64,000 bases of DNA from Ruminococcus sp. (GCA_017403985.1 JAFRDE010000031.1:1-64000), one strand, 5' to 3'. Positions 1 to 8,380 are shown, numbered from the stretch's first letter. The notes: generated from the letters alone by a model not told the origin. Numbers and translations are program-made.

Positions 1-2
1 TC

Positions 3-2366
3 CCGGTTTCCGGCAACGCATCCATGGGTAACGCTTCAGAGTCCGGTAAGATCAAGTTCAACGCTTCCAAGGCTTCTATCAAGAATCCGTTCATATTCAA
101 CAGCGACAGCGATGTTCTGATCGCTACCACTTACCAGGCAATCGAGCCCGGCACTGCTGATATCGTAACCACGCTGAAGTATCTGACTTCTGCAGATACC
201 GACCTGACCAGAATCATCAGCAACGGTGAGATCCAGCCCGATACTCTCGTACCCGGCAACGAGTACATGACATTCGATGAGCCCGCTCCCAAGCCCACTG
301 AGGAGCCCACTGCCGAGCCCGAGACTCAGCCTGAAACTCAGCCTGAGACCCAGCCCGAGACTCAGCCTGAAACTCAGCCTGAAACCCAGCCCGAGACTCA
401 GCCCGAGACCCAGCCCGAGACCCAGCCCGAGACTCAGCCCGAGACCCAGCCCGAGACTCAGCCCGAGACTCAGCCCGAGACCCAGCCTGAAACTCAGCCC
501 GAGACCCAGCCCGAGACCCAGCCCGAGACTCAGCCTGAAACTCAGCCCGAGACTCAGCCCGAGACTCAGCCTGTAACTGAGCCCACACCGCAGATCGCTA
601 AGATCACCATCTACGGCTTCAACGGCCAGTCCGAGACCAAGGAATTCGATCTTTCCGACGGTCCCGTAACCTTCGATGTATACACCTATCTGAACGCTTC
701 CAACGTAGCGGAAGGCGGCAAGATCGCTAACGTCAACGGTTCTCAGACCTACAGCGATATCATTACGCTGAGCAGCACTGATCCTGAGTTCCCGAGACTC
801 GACGGCGTTGTATACAACACCGATGAGACCGGTACGATCAAGTACATCGCTTCGACGCCCAACATCGACAATCCGTATGTATTCAACAGCGACGACGATA
901 TCCTGATCAAGACCACTTACACCGTATCCACACCCGGCGAGGGCGAGATCCGCAACACGATCAAGACCATGGCGGCTGCTGATGATGACATCACACCGAT
1001 CATCAAGAACGGTGAGCCTGTTGCTCCTGTAACAGAAGAAGACATCAAGGTTGAAGGCAGCTTCGACGAGCGTGAGCCTGTTCCCACCGAGCCCGTAACC
1101 GAGCCCGAGACTCAGCCTGAAACTCAGCCCGAGACTCAACCCGAGACTCAGCCCGAGACTCAGCCCGAGACTCAGCCCGAGACCCAGCCCGAGACTCAGC
1201 CTGAAACCCAGCCCGAGACTCAGCCTGAAACTCAGCCCGAGACTCAGCCTGAAACTCAGCCCGAGACTCAGCCTGAAACCCAGCCCGAGACTCAGCCTGA
1301 AACTCAGCCCGCTCCCGGCCCGAGCGCTGATAAGATCTACATCAACGCTGACGGTAACCTCTATGAGGTTGAGGCAGGTTCCGACCATACCTACACCTTC
1401 TTCCTGACCGACGCCGGCATGATCTACGGCATCGACGCGACCACTACTTGGGATGCTCCCGAGATCACCATGGTCGGCGATCCCACCTTCCCGCTCTTCG
1501 GCGACGGCAGAGGCGATATCGACGATCCTGACACCGCCGGCAACGTTGTTTACAAGCTGTACAACGAGCCTGATGAAACTGATCCCGATGAGATGAGATT
1601 CAACTGGACTAACGCAGAAGGCGTTGACGCTTCCGGCGACAAGGCTAAGGTAGTCGTATTCACGATCCACGTAGCCGACGACGCACAGCCCGGTATCTAC
1701 TACATCTCTACCAACATCAAGACCCTCGAGGGTCCGGAGGAAGAGAAGCAGATCTTCGATGATACCGATGTGAAGCAGCCGCCTGTTGAGAGAGACGGCG
1801 AGCTCGACGGACAGCCCGGCACGAAGGTTAAGACCGATTACGGTAAGGACGAACAGACCTACGTACTCGGATCTATGGAAGAGAAGACCTTCACCATCAA
1901 CGCGATCGGTGAGAACGTTGACGATTCCAAGACCTACGGCAAGTTCAGATCTCTCTGGATCGACCTTGACGGCGACGGTACCTGCGAGACTCTCGTAAGC
2001 TATGACAACTACGACAAGGCTTCCGGTTCGCTGAAGCTGACCTTCAAGCCCGCGTACATGGAGACCCTGAAAGTAGGCGACTACAACCTCAAGTTCGTCT
2101 TCTCCGACGGCGAAGGTTCCGGTATCCTGCACGTAGTTGCTGCAGAAGTACCCACTTACCCGACCGAGGCGCCCACTGAGGCTGTCAAGCCCACTGCTAA
2201 GCCTGCTGCGACCAATCCGCCGTCCAGCACTCAGGATACCAAGTCTACCACTAACAGCTCCGCTGTTCAGACCGGTTCGCCTGAGATCGCGATCTTCTTC
2301 GTGATCATCCTCGTGATGGCTGCAGGCATCATCCTCTTCACCAAGAAGAGAAGAAAAGAAGATTAA
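3..2366 (+). CDS. Surface-anchored protein with cohesin-like modules and PETQ linkers (5' truncated)
   Basis: The frame is open to the left edge, so the true start lies outside the window; the first ATG inside is at 24. Counting from it, there is the end of one module (to about residue 75), a PETQ-repeat linker (99-184), a second copy of that module (191-346; both share a PN/K-NP-FxFNSDxD-like stretch), a second PETQ linker (359-430), a third beta-rich module (436-580) and a further domain (593-706). The modules have the look of cohesins (alternating beta strands, a VVFTIHV..A..GIYYI-like end), the family that binds dockerins. The C-terminus is a wall-sorting-type signal: AVQTGSPEIA, a hydrophobic helix, then KKRRKED. 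Seen directly: repeats, linkers, anchor. Inferred: a scaffoldin-like surface docking protein for dockerin enzymes such as those at 15-19 and 46-49 kb. The cohesin assignment is by pattern only. Confidence 0.8.
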   Translation, partial: PVSGNASMGNASESGKIKFNASKASIKNPFIFNSDSDVLIATTYQAIEPGTADIVTTLKYLTSADTDLTRIISNGEIQPDTLVPGNEYMTFDEPAPKPTEEPTAEPETQPETQPETQPETQPETQPETQPETQPETQPETQPETQPETQPETQPETQPETQPETQPETQPETQPETQPETQPETQPETQPVTEPTPQIAKITIYGFNGQSETKEFDLSDGPVTFDVYTYLNASNVAEGGKIANVNGSQTYSDIITLSSTDPEFPRLDGVVYNTDETGTIKYIASTPNIDNPYVFNSDDDILIKTTYTVSTPGEGEIRNTIKTMAAADDDITPIIKNGEPVAPVTEEDIKVEGSFDEREPVPTEPVTEPETQPETQPETQPETQPETQPETQPETQPETQPETQPETQPETQPETQPETQPETQPETQPETQPETQPAPGPSADKIYINADGNLYEVEAGSDHTYTFFLTDAGMIYGIDATTTWDAPEITMVGDPTFPLFGDGRGDIDDPDTAGNVVYKLYNEPDETDPDEMRFNWTNAEGVDASGDKAKVVVFTIHVADDAQPGIYYISTNIKTLEGPEEEKQIFDDTDVKQPPVERDGELDGQPGTKVKTDYGKDEQTYVLGSMEEKTFTINAIGENVDDSKTYGKFRSLWIDLDGDGTCETLVSYDNYDKASGSLKLTFKPAYMETLKVGDYNLKFVFSDGEGSGILHVVAAEVPTYPTEAPTEAVKPTAKPAATNPPSSTQDTKSTTNSSAVQTGSPEIAIFFVIILVMAAGIILFTKKRRKED
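319..575 (+). repeat. PETQ-coding 12-bp tandem repeat, array 1
   Basis: About 21 units of a 12-bp coding repeat (GAR ACY CAG CCY) encode Pro-Glu-Thr-Gln. Units differ mainly by synonymous third-base changes. It forms an extended acidic linker between surface modules and also creates long false open frames on both strands. Confidence 0.95.
1105..1311 (+). repeat. PETQ-coding 12-bp tandem repeat, array 2
   Basis: About 17 units of the same 12-bp coding repeat, separating the second and third modules of the surface protein. The synonymous mix differs from array 1, so length changes are probably independent in each array. Confidence 0.95.
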
Positions 2367-2401
2367 TCATTCGGCTTAATTTTCCGATCTAAAAATTTGC
2401 G

Positions 2402-2430
2402 ACCCCCCTTCCCGTGAAGGGGGGTTCGTG
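2402..2430 (+). terminator. Rho-independent terminator of the surface protein gene
   Basis: Perfect 10-bp stem (2402-2411 with 2416-2425), loop CCGT, followed by a T-rich stretch. It lies 35 bp after the stop codon. Confidence 0.85.
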
Positions 2431-2490
2431 TTTGCACGGGAATATCAGCGGAAAACTCATCAAGCTAAGCCACTGTTAACAATTTATTTA

Positions 2491-2519
2491 TTGAATTATG
2501 TTTTGAGATGTATTATAAT
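2491..2519 (+). promoter_or_regulatory. SigA-type promoter of the cohesin-like protein gene
   Basis: TTGAAT at 2491 and TATAAT at 2514 with a 17-bp spacer, 35 bp upstream of the ATG at 2555. Confidence 0.75.
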
Positions 2520-2554
2520 ACTACTGTATTGAAACCTGAAAGGACGTAATAATA

Positions 2555-3700
2555 ATGAAGAAGTTGATTTCCCTTCTGTGTGTACTGATGATGGTGATCG
2601 CCGTCGTGTCTGTATCCGCTGTCAGCGCCCACGGCGCTGTAGACGCCGCTAAGACGAAGGTCGACGTCAAGAACGGTCAGGATGTTTCCTACAGGCTGAA
2701 ACTCGGCGGTATTGAATCAAAGGTTATCGGCAGCGATTTTTCGGTTTATTATGACCCCGCTGTGCTCGAAGTCGTATCGGTTCTGGATTTCAGCGATAAC
2801 GATGAAGATAACTGGGAGGGCACATGGATAGCCAACCCCAACAAAAGCGGCGAAGTAATCGGCAACTTCTCGATCCTCCGCGGCGTAAAGTTTGATGAAA
2901 CGCGCAGCTTTATTACCGTCAACTTCAAGGCGAAGGCTGATGCTTCCACCGATATCAGCTACTTCATCCGCTATCTGTATGATTATAAGCCCTTTACGGA
3001 CGAAGCGATGACGAAGAAATTGCAGCCCCAGATCACCGACTTCAAATTCACCTGCGACGTCACGGTGGACGGAGAGACGGTACTGGAGGACGCCCAGCCC
3101 GAGCTGAATGTGGATCAGTCGCAGGATAAAGGTATGTTTATCAACACCGTTACCGGCGACAGCAGCGATACCGATCCGGATGTAGCCGGCGTCGTTTTCA
3201 GCAAGGAAAAGGCGGCTGCAGCTTATGATTACGCCAAGACCGTTGCATATGATCCGGCAGTAGAGGATACGATCCTTTACGGCAGCAGCGATTCCGACGA
3301 CGCGGGCAGCGGCTCCGGCGATAACGGCGGCGGTTCCGGCTCCAATGACGTCGGCGGCGGCTCAGGTAGCGGCTCCGGTTCCGGTTCCGGCAGCGCGAGC
3401 AGCTCCGCTCCCGAAGCTGATGAGACCCTTCCTCCGAAAACTTCCGACGGTTACTATATCACCGCGGTGGACGATAACGGAAACGCGATTGCGACCGCTG
3501 ACGAGGCGCACTACGCGACCCCGACAAGCGCGACCGGCAGCAAGGGCGGTTCTTCTCCCGTTCTCTGGATCGTGATTGCTGTGGTAGTCATCGCAGCCTG
3601 CTGCGCAGGAGCCTACTTCTACATAAAGAAAAAGAAGGTTGTTGTTCCTTCGGCTGACGCCGAGGCGCCGACCCCCGATAATACCGAAACGAAAGAATAA
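2555..3700 (+). CDS. Secreted membrane-anchored protein with a cohesin-like domain
   Basis: 381 aa. Signal peptide at residues 1-28 (MKKLISLLCVLMMV..., then AHGA). Residues 29-180 contain a cohesin-like fold signature, GSDFSVYYDPAVLEVVSV, followed by ITVNFKAKADAS, which matches the usual cohesin DFxLxYDPxxLEV and F.VK..A pattern. Then come a long Gly/Ser linker (about 250-285), a Pro/Thr-rich stretch, one membrane helix (about 332-353) and a cytoplasmic KKKK tail of about 25 residues. The tail is too long for a standard sortase signal, so membrane anchoring is more likely. The start has a GAAAGGA ribosome site, and a SigA promoter lies just upstream. Its position next to two other surface proteins suggests a cell-surface assembly. 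The binding partner is unknown; cohesin-dockerin binding is an inference. Confidence 0.8.
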   Translation: MKKLISLLCVLMMVIAVVSVSAVSAHGAVDAAKTKVDVKNGQDVSYRLKLGGIESKVIGSDFSVYYDPAVLEVVSVLDFSDNDEDNWEGTWIANPNKSGEVIGNFSILRGVKFDETRSFITVNFKAKADASTDISYFIRYLYDYKPFTDEAMTKKLQPQITDFKFTCDVTVDGETVLEDAQPELNVDQSQDKGMFINTVTGDSSDTDPDVAGVVFSKEKAAAAYDYAKTVAYDPAVEDTILYGSSDSDDAGSGSGDNGGGSGSNDVGGGSGSGSGSGSGSASSSAPEADETLPPKTSDGYYITAVDDNGNAIATADEAHYATPTSATGSKGGSSPVLWIVIAVVVIAACCAGAYFYIKKKKVVVPSADAEAPTPDNTETKE

Positions 3701-3751
3701 AACAGTACGGAGGCTGACTCTTTGAGCCGGCCTCTTTGCGTATCTTTCTCA

Positions 3752-3790
3752 AGCCTTCCCTTGATGGGAAAGGTGACGGATGAGGTGAAA
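3752..3790 (+). repeat. Dispersed palindromic repeat, family A variant
   Basis: CCTTCCCTTGATGGGAAAGG hairpin followed by GTGACGGATGAGGTGAAA. The same unit recurs at 5592-5645. Intergenic; no coding content seen. Confidence 0.75.
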
Positions 3791-3825
3791 AAGCTTCCGT
3801 TTGAAAAGGCTCCCTTTCCTCTGAT

Positions 3826-3870
3826 AGTCATTGCGAGGCTCGCAAGAGCCGGGGCAATCCCACAAAGAGG
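3826..3870 (+). repeat. Dispersed palindromic repeat, family B
   Basis: Starts GTCATTGCGAGGCTC and ends GGCAATCCCACAAAGAGG, with an inner hairpin. Related copies lie at 12326, 14507, 14879 (inverted) and, in part, 17738. Confidence 0.8.
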
Positions 3871-3886
3871 AGCAGCTGCTTTCCAA

Positions 3887-3956
3887 GGCTCCCTTTCCTA
3901 AGGGAGCTGTCGCGTAGCGACTGAGGGATTGTACAAATTGGAGCGCAGCGATCAAC
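3887..3956 (+). repeat. Dispersed palindromic repeat, family A
   Basis: GGCTCCCTTTCCTAAGGGAG hairpin, then CTGTCGC...GCGACTGAGGGATTGTA and GAGCGCAGCGATC. Related copies are at 9718 and 23592. Together with the two repeats before it, it fills most of the 280-bp gap before the next gene. Confidence 0.8.
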
Positions 3957-3980
3957 TAATTTACCCCCGGAGGGAAAACC

Positions 3981-4217
3981 ATGAAAAAGACCATCAGCAT
4001 ACTGTCTGTCCTTTTACTTGCTCTTGCTGTCCTGCCGCTCGCGGCAGGCGCCGCGGGCGTGTCGTCCGTTCCCGTGTCGTCCGACGGCGACGTCGCCGCC
4101 GACGGCATCAACACCAACGTCGTTACGGCGTGGATCATCGCGGTCAGCGCGGTGGTCGCATGCTCGGTCATCGTTACAACGATAATTCTTGCGAAGAAAA
4201 ATAAAAACGCAAAATAA
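3981..4217 (+). CDS. Small secreted/membrane peptide
   Basis: 78 aa. An N-terminal signal-like helix (residues 1-27, ending AAGA), a short Ser/Asp-rich loop (28-45), a second hydrophobic helix (about 48-71) and a basic end, KKNKNAK. The GGAGGG ribosome site 8 bp upstream supports the start. It sits between two surface protein genes and ends with the same kind of helix-plus-basic-tail as its neighbours, but without a QTG motif. I do not recognise a family. It may be a minor membrane partner of the neighbouring surface proteins. Confidence 0.7.
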   Translation: MKKTISILSVLLLALAVLPLAAGAAGVSSVPVSSDGDVAADGINTNVVTAWIIAVSAVVACSVIVTTIILAKKNKNAK

Positions 4218-4361
4218 CGTCAATTCATTTATACTCTTTCCACAAACGAGAATGGAAAATCCCGCAAGTTTATCCGTATTTTTCTAAAACATTTGTTAAA
4301 GTTGTAGCAAATTGAAAAATGTTTTTTGTATACTTTTGTAAAGCGAATTATTGAAAAAATA

Positions 4362-4390
4362 TTGCAAAATATCGACTTTTGCGCTATAAT
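4362..4390 (+). promoter_or_regulatory. SigA-type promoter
   Basis: TTGCAA at 4362 and TATAAT at 4385, 17-bp spacer, about 70 bp upstream of the ATG at 4461. Confidence 0.75.
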
Positions 4391-4460
4391 ATATGGTACT
4401 AAGGAAGAGTGTAATTCCTCTTTCTCTAAACTTAGTAATTTGATTACGGAGGAGATTATT

Positions 4461-5519
4461 ATGTTCAAAAAGATTTTGAGCCTGGCGATTGTCGCCATGT
4501 TGCTCATGAGCGTGGTTGCGATCAGCGCTTCTGCTGCTCAGGTTGAGGTTGCCGAAGAGGCTGCCGCAGCTGACGACGTTGCTTCTCAGGGCGCTGAGGC
4601 TGACGTAGCCGCTACCGGCGATGACGGCGTGATTTATTTTGACGCTGCTTCTGCTGGCTGGACCGGCGCCAAGGCTATTTCGTTTTTCATCTACGGACTC
4701 AGCGGTGAAGGTAATATTACCGAATGGGGCTCCAAGAATAAGAGTCTGACCAGTAATGACGGCGACACTTGGGCTTTCAAGGCTGCTGAGGCAGGCGTTA
4801 AGGACGGTCACGAGTATGGTATTATCTTCAATAACCTTGATACCGGCGCTCAGACTGCCGACCTGCTTTTCAACACCAGCAACTTCGGTGATACCGGTTA
4901 TGTTCCCAATCCTGATGATAAGATCGAGAACGCTGTTGACTCCAACAAGAAGAGCATGATCGCAAAGTGGAAGAACTCCAGCAACGGTCCGATCAAGCAG
5001 ATCACTTCTCTCGGCAACATCGTCGGCGAGACTATCCCCAGCACTACTTCCGCTTACCAGATGATGGTCAACTTCCTTGCTTCCAAGGGTTCTCAGAGTT
5101 TGACTAACGCTCTGAAGTTCAACGGCAAGGATGCGAAGACTACTATCGACGAGACTGCAAAGGCGTTAGGTCTCTCTCAGGATGAAGTCAACAAGGCTAT
5201 CATCGAGGCAAGAGATACCGGCGCTAATGATGGCAGCGGTGATAAGACTGACTGGACTTCGGAATATCCTGTTGACGAAAGCAGCGGCGGCGGTTCCGGC
5301 GGCAGTACCTCCAGCAAGAGCTCCAGCAGTTCTTCCAGCGGCAGCAGCGGTTCTTCCGGCAGCTCCGGCTCCAGCGGTTCCAGCGGTTCTTCTACCAAGA
5401 GCGGTTCCGCTTCCAATACCCAGACCGGTCAGGAAGAGACCATCCTCTTCATTATGCTCGGCGTAATGGTACTGGCTGCAGGCGTTATCTTCTTTGTTCG
5501 CAAGAAGGAGCGCGCTTAA
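4461..5519 (+). CDS. Secreted Ser-rich surface protein with QTG-type anchor
   Basis: 352 aa from the ATG at 4461, chosen for its GGAGGAG ribosome site and signal peptide (MFKKILSLAIVAMLLMSVVA...SASAA); an upstream in-frame start at 4326 would bury both. The mature part is a beta-rich domain (about 45-150) followed by a helical segment (180-270). A Ser/Gly linker (about 275-315) leads to the anchor: NTQTGQEE, a hydrophobic helix and RKKERA. The anchor resembles the one at the end of the first protein in the window. The globular part matches no family I can name. It has its own promoter and terminator, so it is a single-gene unit. Probably an abundant surface protein, judged from the strong expression signals. 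Confidence 0.85.
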   Translation: MFKKILSLAIVAMLLMSVVAISASAAQVEVAEEAAAADDVASQGAEADVAATGDDGVIYFDAASAGWTGAKAISFFIYGLSGEGNITEWGSKNKSLTSNDGDTWAFKAAEAGVKDGHEYGIIFNNLDTGAQTADLLFNTSNFGDTGYVPNPDDKIENAVDSNKKSMIAKWKNSSNGPIKQITSLGNIVGETIPSTTSAYQMMVNFLASKGSQSLTNALKFNGKDAKTTIDETAKALGLSQDEVNKAIIEARDTGANDGSGDKTDWTSEYPVDESSGGGSGGSTSSKSSSSSSSGSSGSSGSSGSSGSSGSSTKSGSASNTQTGQEETILFIMLGVMVLAAGVIFFVRKKERA

Positions 5520-5549
5520 TCTCCTTTGATTAAGTAAATATAAACGTTT

Positions 5550-5574
5550 GACCCCGCTTCGGCGGGGTCTTTTG
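5550..5574 (+). terminator. Rho-independent terminator
   Basis: 8-bp GC-rich stem GACCCCGC / GCGGGGTC, TTCG tetraloop, then TTTTG; 30 bp after the stop of the Ser-rich surface protein. Confidence 0.9.
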
Positions 5575-5591
5575 TTATGCTATCCAAACTA

Positions 5592-5645
5592 AAGCCTTCC
5601 CCTTGATGGGGGAAGGTGTCACCGTAAAGAGACGGATGAGGTGAA
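5592..5645 (+). repeat. Dispersed palindromic repeat, family A variant
   Basis: CCTTCCCCTTGATGGGGGAAGG hairpin, then GTGTCACC...GACGGATGAGGTGAAA; a longer sister of the copy at 3752. Confidence 0.75.
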
Positions 5646-5707
5646 AGCTTTTCTGCTGACAGCCGTTCACCGCGAAGCATATGCAGTCCATTCAATCATC
5701 CTGCAAC

Positions 5708-5750
5708 AAAAAAGCTCTGTCCCAGAGACGAATCTCATGACCCAGAGCTT
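5708..5750 (-). terminator. Terminator of the TIR gene
   Basis: On the minus strand AAGCTCTG pairs with CAGAGCTT (5743-5750 with 5712-5719) and is followed by a run of T. It is about 40 bp past the stop of the TIR gene. Confidence 0.7.
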
Positions 5751-5788
5751 GATCTGTATTCAATTGACGTAGGTTAAGGTAACGGGAA

Positions 5789-6880
5789 TCATAATTTTTT
5801 CAGCATCATAATCGTTTTTTCCAACTGTTCCGCGCTGCCGTCGTTTTTGCATATCAGCCAGTATTGCACGTCATCAGCCGTAAAGAGGACGCTTTTGAAA
5901 CCTTTCCATTCGCCTTTCACAGAAATGCTTTCAATGTCTTTGACCGGAACGTCAAACTGCCGGGTACTGCAGTCGTTACCGTAGACAACAATGCCGTTAC
6001 CCTTGAATCTCCGTTCATAAAGGACATATGACGACGACATATTATAGATAGTTTTTGTGCTCAGTTTGATAATGATTATCAGGAGAATAAAGAATACAAC
6101 GAAGAGCAATACTGCCAAAACGCCGTTGCCCGAAAACAAAGCCCACATCAATAAGATGAAATCTATGATGGCGATTCCGATAACCGCATATTTTGAGGTA
6201 TTGCTTTCGGGGATGTATTCATACTCGCAGAAATATTTGCCGTTAGGATTCTGCTTGTTGCTGACGGCTTTTTTACTCTCTTCCACAAGATTTCTGAAAC
6301 GCTGATCCGTCACTTTGCCTTTGGTTTCCTTGACAAGGTTGCGGAACTGACGGTCGGTCTCGTTATCGGGCTTCTCCACAGGAACACTTTCCGCGAGCCT
6401 CTTTTCAGCATCCGACGGTTCATGCTTTGTTTTCTTGCGATCTTCATTTTTTTCGTCGGGCTCGTCCTGTTTGGAAGTTTCGGGTGGCACCAGAATGGTT
6501 TTGATCTGTCTGACAGTGGTTTGGATCGTCAGATCGAGTGTGCTTTGCGCGTAATAACACTGTATATCCGACAGCATAAAGTCGTAACCGTTCCTGAGCG
6601 TAATGGGCTCAAGAATGATGGGAAAAATCAGTACTCCGGAGTTGATCGCCCGATCGATCTCTTTCGGTATCCACTTGGAATCGAGCGCTTTTTCCGTCAG
6701 CAGAAGCAAAAATATCCTGCTCTCGCTGATAGCGCGCGGTATCGCTACCGCATAGCTTGAACCGCTGACGATACTTTCCGGCGCCATCCAGCAGGATATG
6801 CTGTTTTCAAGCAGGCTGAGTCTGAAGCGGTTCGCTGCCATATAGTCGTCCGACTTGTAGCTGATAAATACATCCGTCAA
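5789..6880 (-). CDS. TIR-domain protein with two membrane helices and a PH-like C-terminus
   Basis: 363 aa with a TTG start at 6880 behind an AGAGGTG ribosome site. Residues 1-130 form a TIR domain: it opens VFISYKSDD and carries W70-x3-E74 (SKWIPKEIDRA), where NADase-type TIR domains hold their catalytic Glu. A charged linker (135-210) contains a short internal duplication (RQFRNLVKETK at about 178, RFRNLVEESKK at about 194). Two membrane helices follow (about 231-250 and 254-272). The last 85 residues look like a small beta-rich bacterial PH-like domain. Bacterial TIR proteins are commonly NAD-cleaving defence effectors, so a membrane-tethered defence or stress role is possible; this is inference. 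It stands alone, with no sensor partner next door. Confidence 0.8.
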   Translation of the reverse strand: MTDVFISYKSDDYMAANRFRLSLLENSISCWMAPESIVSGSSYAVAIPRAISESRIFLLLLTEKALDSKWIPKEIDRAINSGVLIFPIILEPITLRNGYDFMLSDIQCYYAQSTLDLTIQTTVRQIKTILVPPETSKQDEPDEKNEDRKKTKHEPSDAEKRLAESVPVEKPDNETDRQFRNLVKETKGKVTDQRFRNLVEESKKAVSNKQNPNGKYFCEYEYIPESNTSKYAVIGIAIIDFILLMWALFSGNGVLAVLLFVVFFILLIIIIKLSTKTIYNMSSSYVLYERRFKGNGIVVYGNDCSTRQFDVPVKDIESISVKGEWKGFKSVLFTADDVQYWLICKNDGSAEQLEKTIMMLKKL

Positions 6881-7094
6881 AGCACGTTCACCTCTTTTCT
6901 GAAATCATTGTACTAAGAACCAGGGCTGCTGTCAATAGTTTGTGTGTTTTGCGCAATTATCAGCGTTCTGTGGCAGGCGACCGGCGATAGGGGCGGGGTT
7001 GGTTTACTTCTCACGCAGCCTTTGTCCCTCTCTGCCTGACTTCTGTATTATCATCCGAATATCCCACACAAATTCCCCGCCCGATATTTATTTC

Positions 7095-7123
7095 TTGCAA
7101 AACAATTTAATTTATAGTATAAT
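7095..7123 (+). promoter_or_regulatory. SigA-type promoter
   Basis: TTGCAA at 7095, 17-bp spacer, TATAAT at 7118; 29 bp before the GTG start at 7152. The rest of the 6881-7094 interval shows no gene. Confidence 0.75.
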
Positions 7124-7151
7124 AATATAAATATGCGAAGGGAGTGATACA

Positions 7152-8360
7152 GTGGCTCAACAGGAAAAAACGCGCAATGATGAAAAGTCCAAGGCACGCG
7201 CTGAGAAGAAAGCCGAAAAAAAGGCTGAAAACGAGAAGCTGTATCAGGAAGTCATGGCAGAGTCCTTCGAAGATGATTCTCCGGTTCCCGAAAAGCCGAA
7301 AAGCTCCAACAAGACCCTGAAGCGCGTCGGCATCGTGCTGTTCATCCTGCTCAACGCCGCTGTAATCTACTTCACCGCTTCCAGCGAGTTTTCGAAAAAG
7401 GCGCCTCCGCCGATCAAGTTCTCTTTTACCAACATCCTGTTCCTGCTGGGCGGTATCGCCTGCCTGCTGATTTTCCTCGGCTGCGAGACCACGAAGTACA
7501 TGATCATGATGCGCCACCTCGGAGAGAAGGTCAGCTTTCGTCACGCTTTCGCTACAGCGGCATTAGGAAAATACTACGACTGCATCACGCCTTCGGGCGC
7601 GGGCGGTCAGCCGTTCCAGATCTATTATCTGCATTCCAAGGGCTACAGCGACGGCGCGGCTTCGGCTATGCCGCTGAGCGGCTTCTTCACCATGCAGTTC
7701 GGCTTTGTCATCCTTTGCATCATCGCCTTTATCTTCGGCAACAAAGCGATAGACGCGACGGGGATGACCGGCATCAAGATTACAGCCTACTTCGGCGCTG
7801 TTGCCTATACGATCGTTCCGGTGATGATCATTATCGCCGGCGTCGCGCCGAAGATCGCGATGCGCATCGTGGCGTTCTTTGTAAGGATCGGCGCGTTCCT
7901 GCATATCTTCAAGAGACCGAACCACACCATCATGAAGGCGGTACGCTACCTCAATAATTACAGCAAAAACCTGAAGCTGATCACACAGGACAAGGGGATG
8001 CTGTTCAAGCTGCTTTTCCTGTCCGTCATACTCCAGACGGCGATATGCAGCATGCCGTTCTTTGCGGTACGCACCTTTGACGGCGAATTGAACTATTTTG
8101 ACTCGCTGTTTTTGTGCGTCTTTATCCAGGCGGCGATCTCGCTGATCCTGACCCCGGGCAACGCCGGCGCGGCTGAGGGCTCCTTTTATATCGTATTCGA
8201 CTCCCTCGGTACGGCGGGCACCTTCTGGGCGATGCTGATCTGGCGATTCTTATGCTACTACTCTTTCATTGTGATCGGCATCCTGATCTACGGCGTCAAC
8301 GCGATCGTAAACCTCAGAAAGAAGCATCTCGCATCTAAACTGCCCGAAAACACGGAATAG
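7152..8360 (+). CDS. Lysylphosphatidylglycerol synthase TM/flippase-like membrane protein (UPF0104)
   Basis: 402 aa, GTG start with AGGGAG ribosome site. The first 55 residues are soluble and rich in Lys/Glu/Ala (an unusual basic-acidic tail). About eight membrane helices follow, from residue 57 to 390. Signature segments of the LPG_synthase_TM family (PF03706) are visible: the LGKYYDCITPSGAGGQPFQ block near residue 138 and the LTPGNAGAAEGSFY block near residue 335. Family members lack the aminoacyl-transfer domain when short, as here, and are thought to move or modify lipids. The gene lies just before a glycosyltransferase of the glycolipid type, so a role in membrane glycolipid biogenesis is likely but not shown. 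Confidence 0.85.
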   Translation: MAQQEKTRNDEKSKARAEKKAEKKAENEKLYQEVMAESFEDDSPVPEKPKSSNKTLKRVGIVLFILLNAAVIYFTASSEFSKKAPPPIKFSFTNILFLLGGIACLLIFLGCETTKYMIMMRHLGEKVSFRHAFATAALGKYYDCITPSGAGGQPFQIYYLHSKGYSDGAASAMPLSGFFTMQFGFVILCIIAFIFGNKAIDATGMTGIKITAYFGAVAYTIVPVMIIIAGVAPKIAMRIVAFFVRIGAFLHIFKRPNHTIMKAVRYLNNYSKNLKLITQDKGMLFKLLFLSVILQTAICSMPFFAVRTFDGELNYFDSLFLCVFIQAAISLILTPGNAGAAEGSFYIVFDSLGTAGTFWAMLIWRFLCYYSFIVIGILIYGVNAIVNLRKKHLASKLPENTE

Positions 8361-8380
8361 TTTTATATCAATAGTTCAAG

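Noticed and set aside
319-1311. Tandem direct repeats that could be taken for a CRISPR array
   Set aside because: The units are 12 bp and contiguous without unique spacers, and they encode a protein linker. No cas genes lie nearby.
36-2132. 698-aa minus-strand open frame across the PETQ arrays
   Set aside because: It is an antisense shadow of the repeat: the 12-bp unit has no stop in several frames. The plus frame has the signal, modules and anchor.
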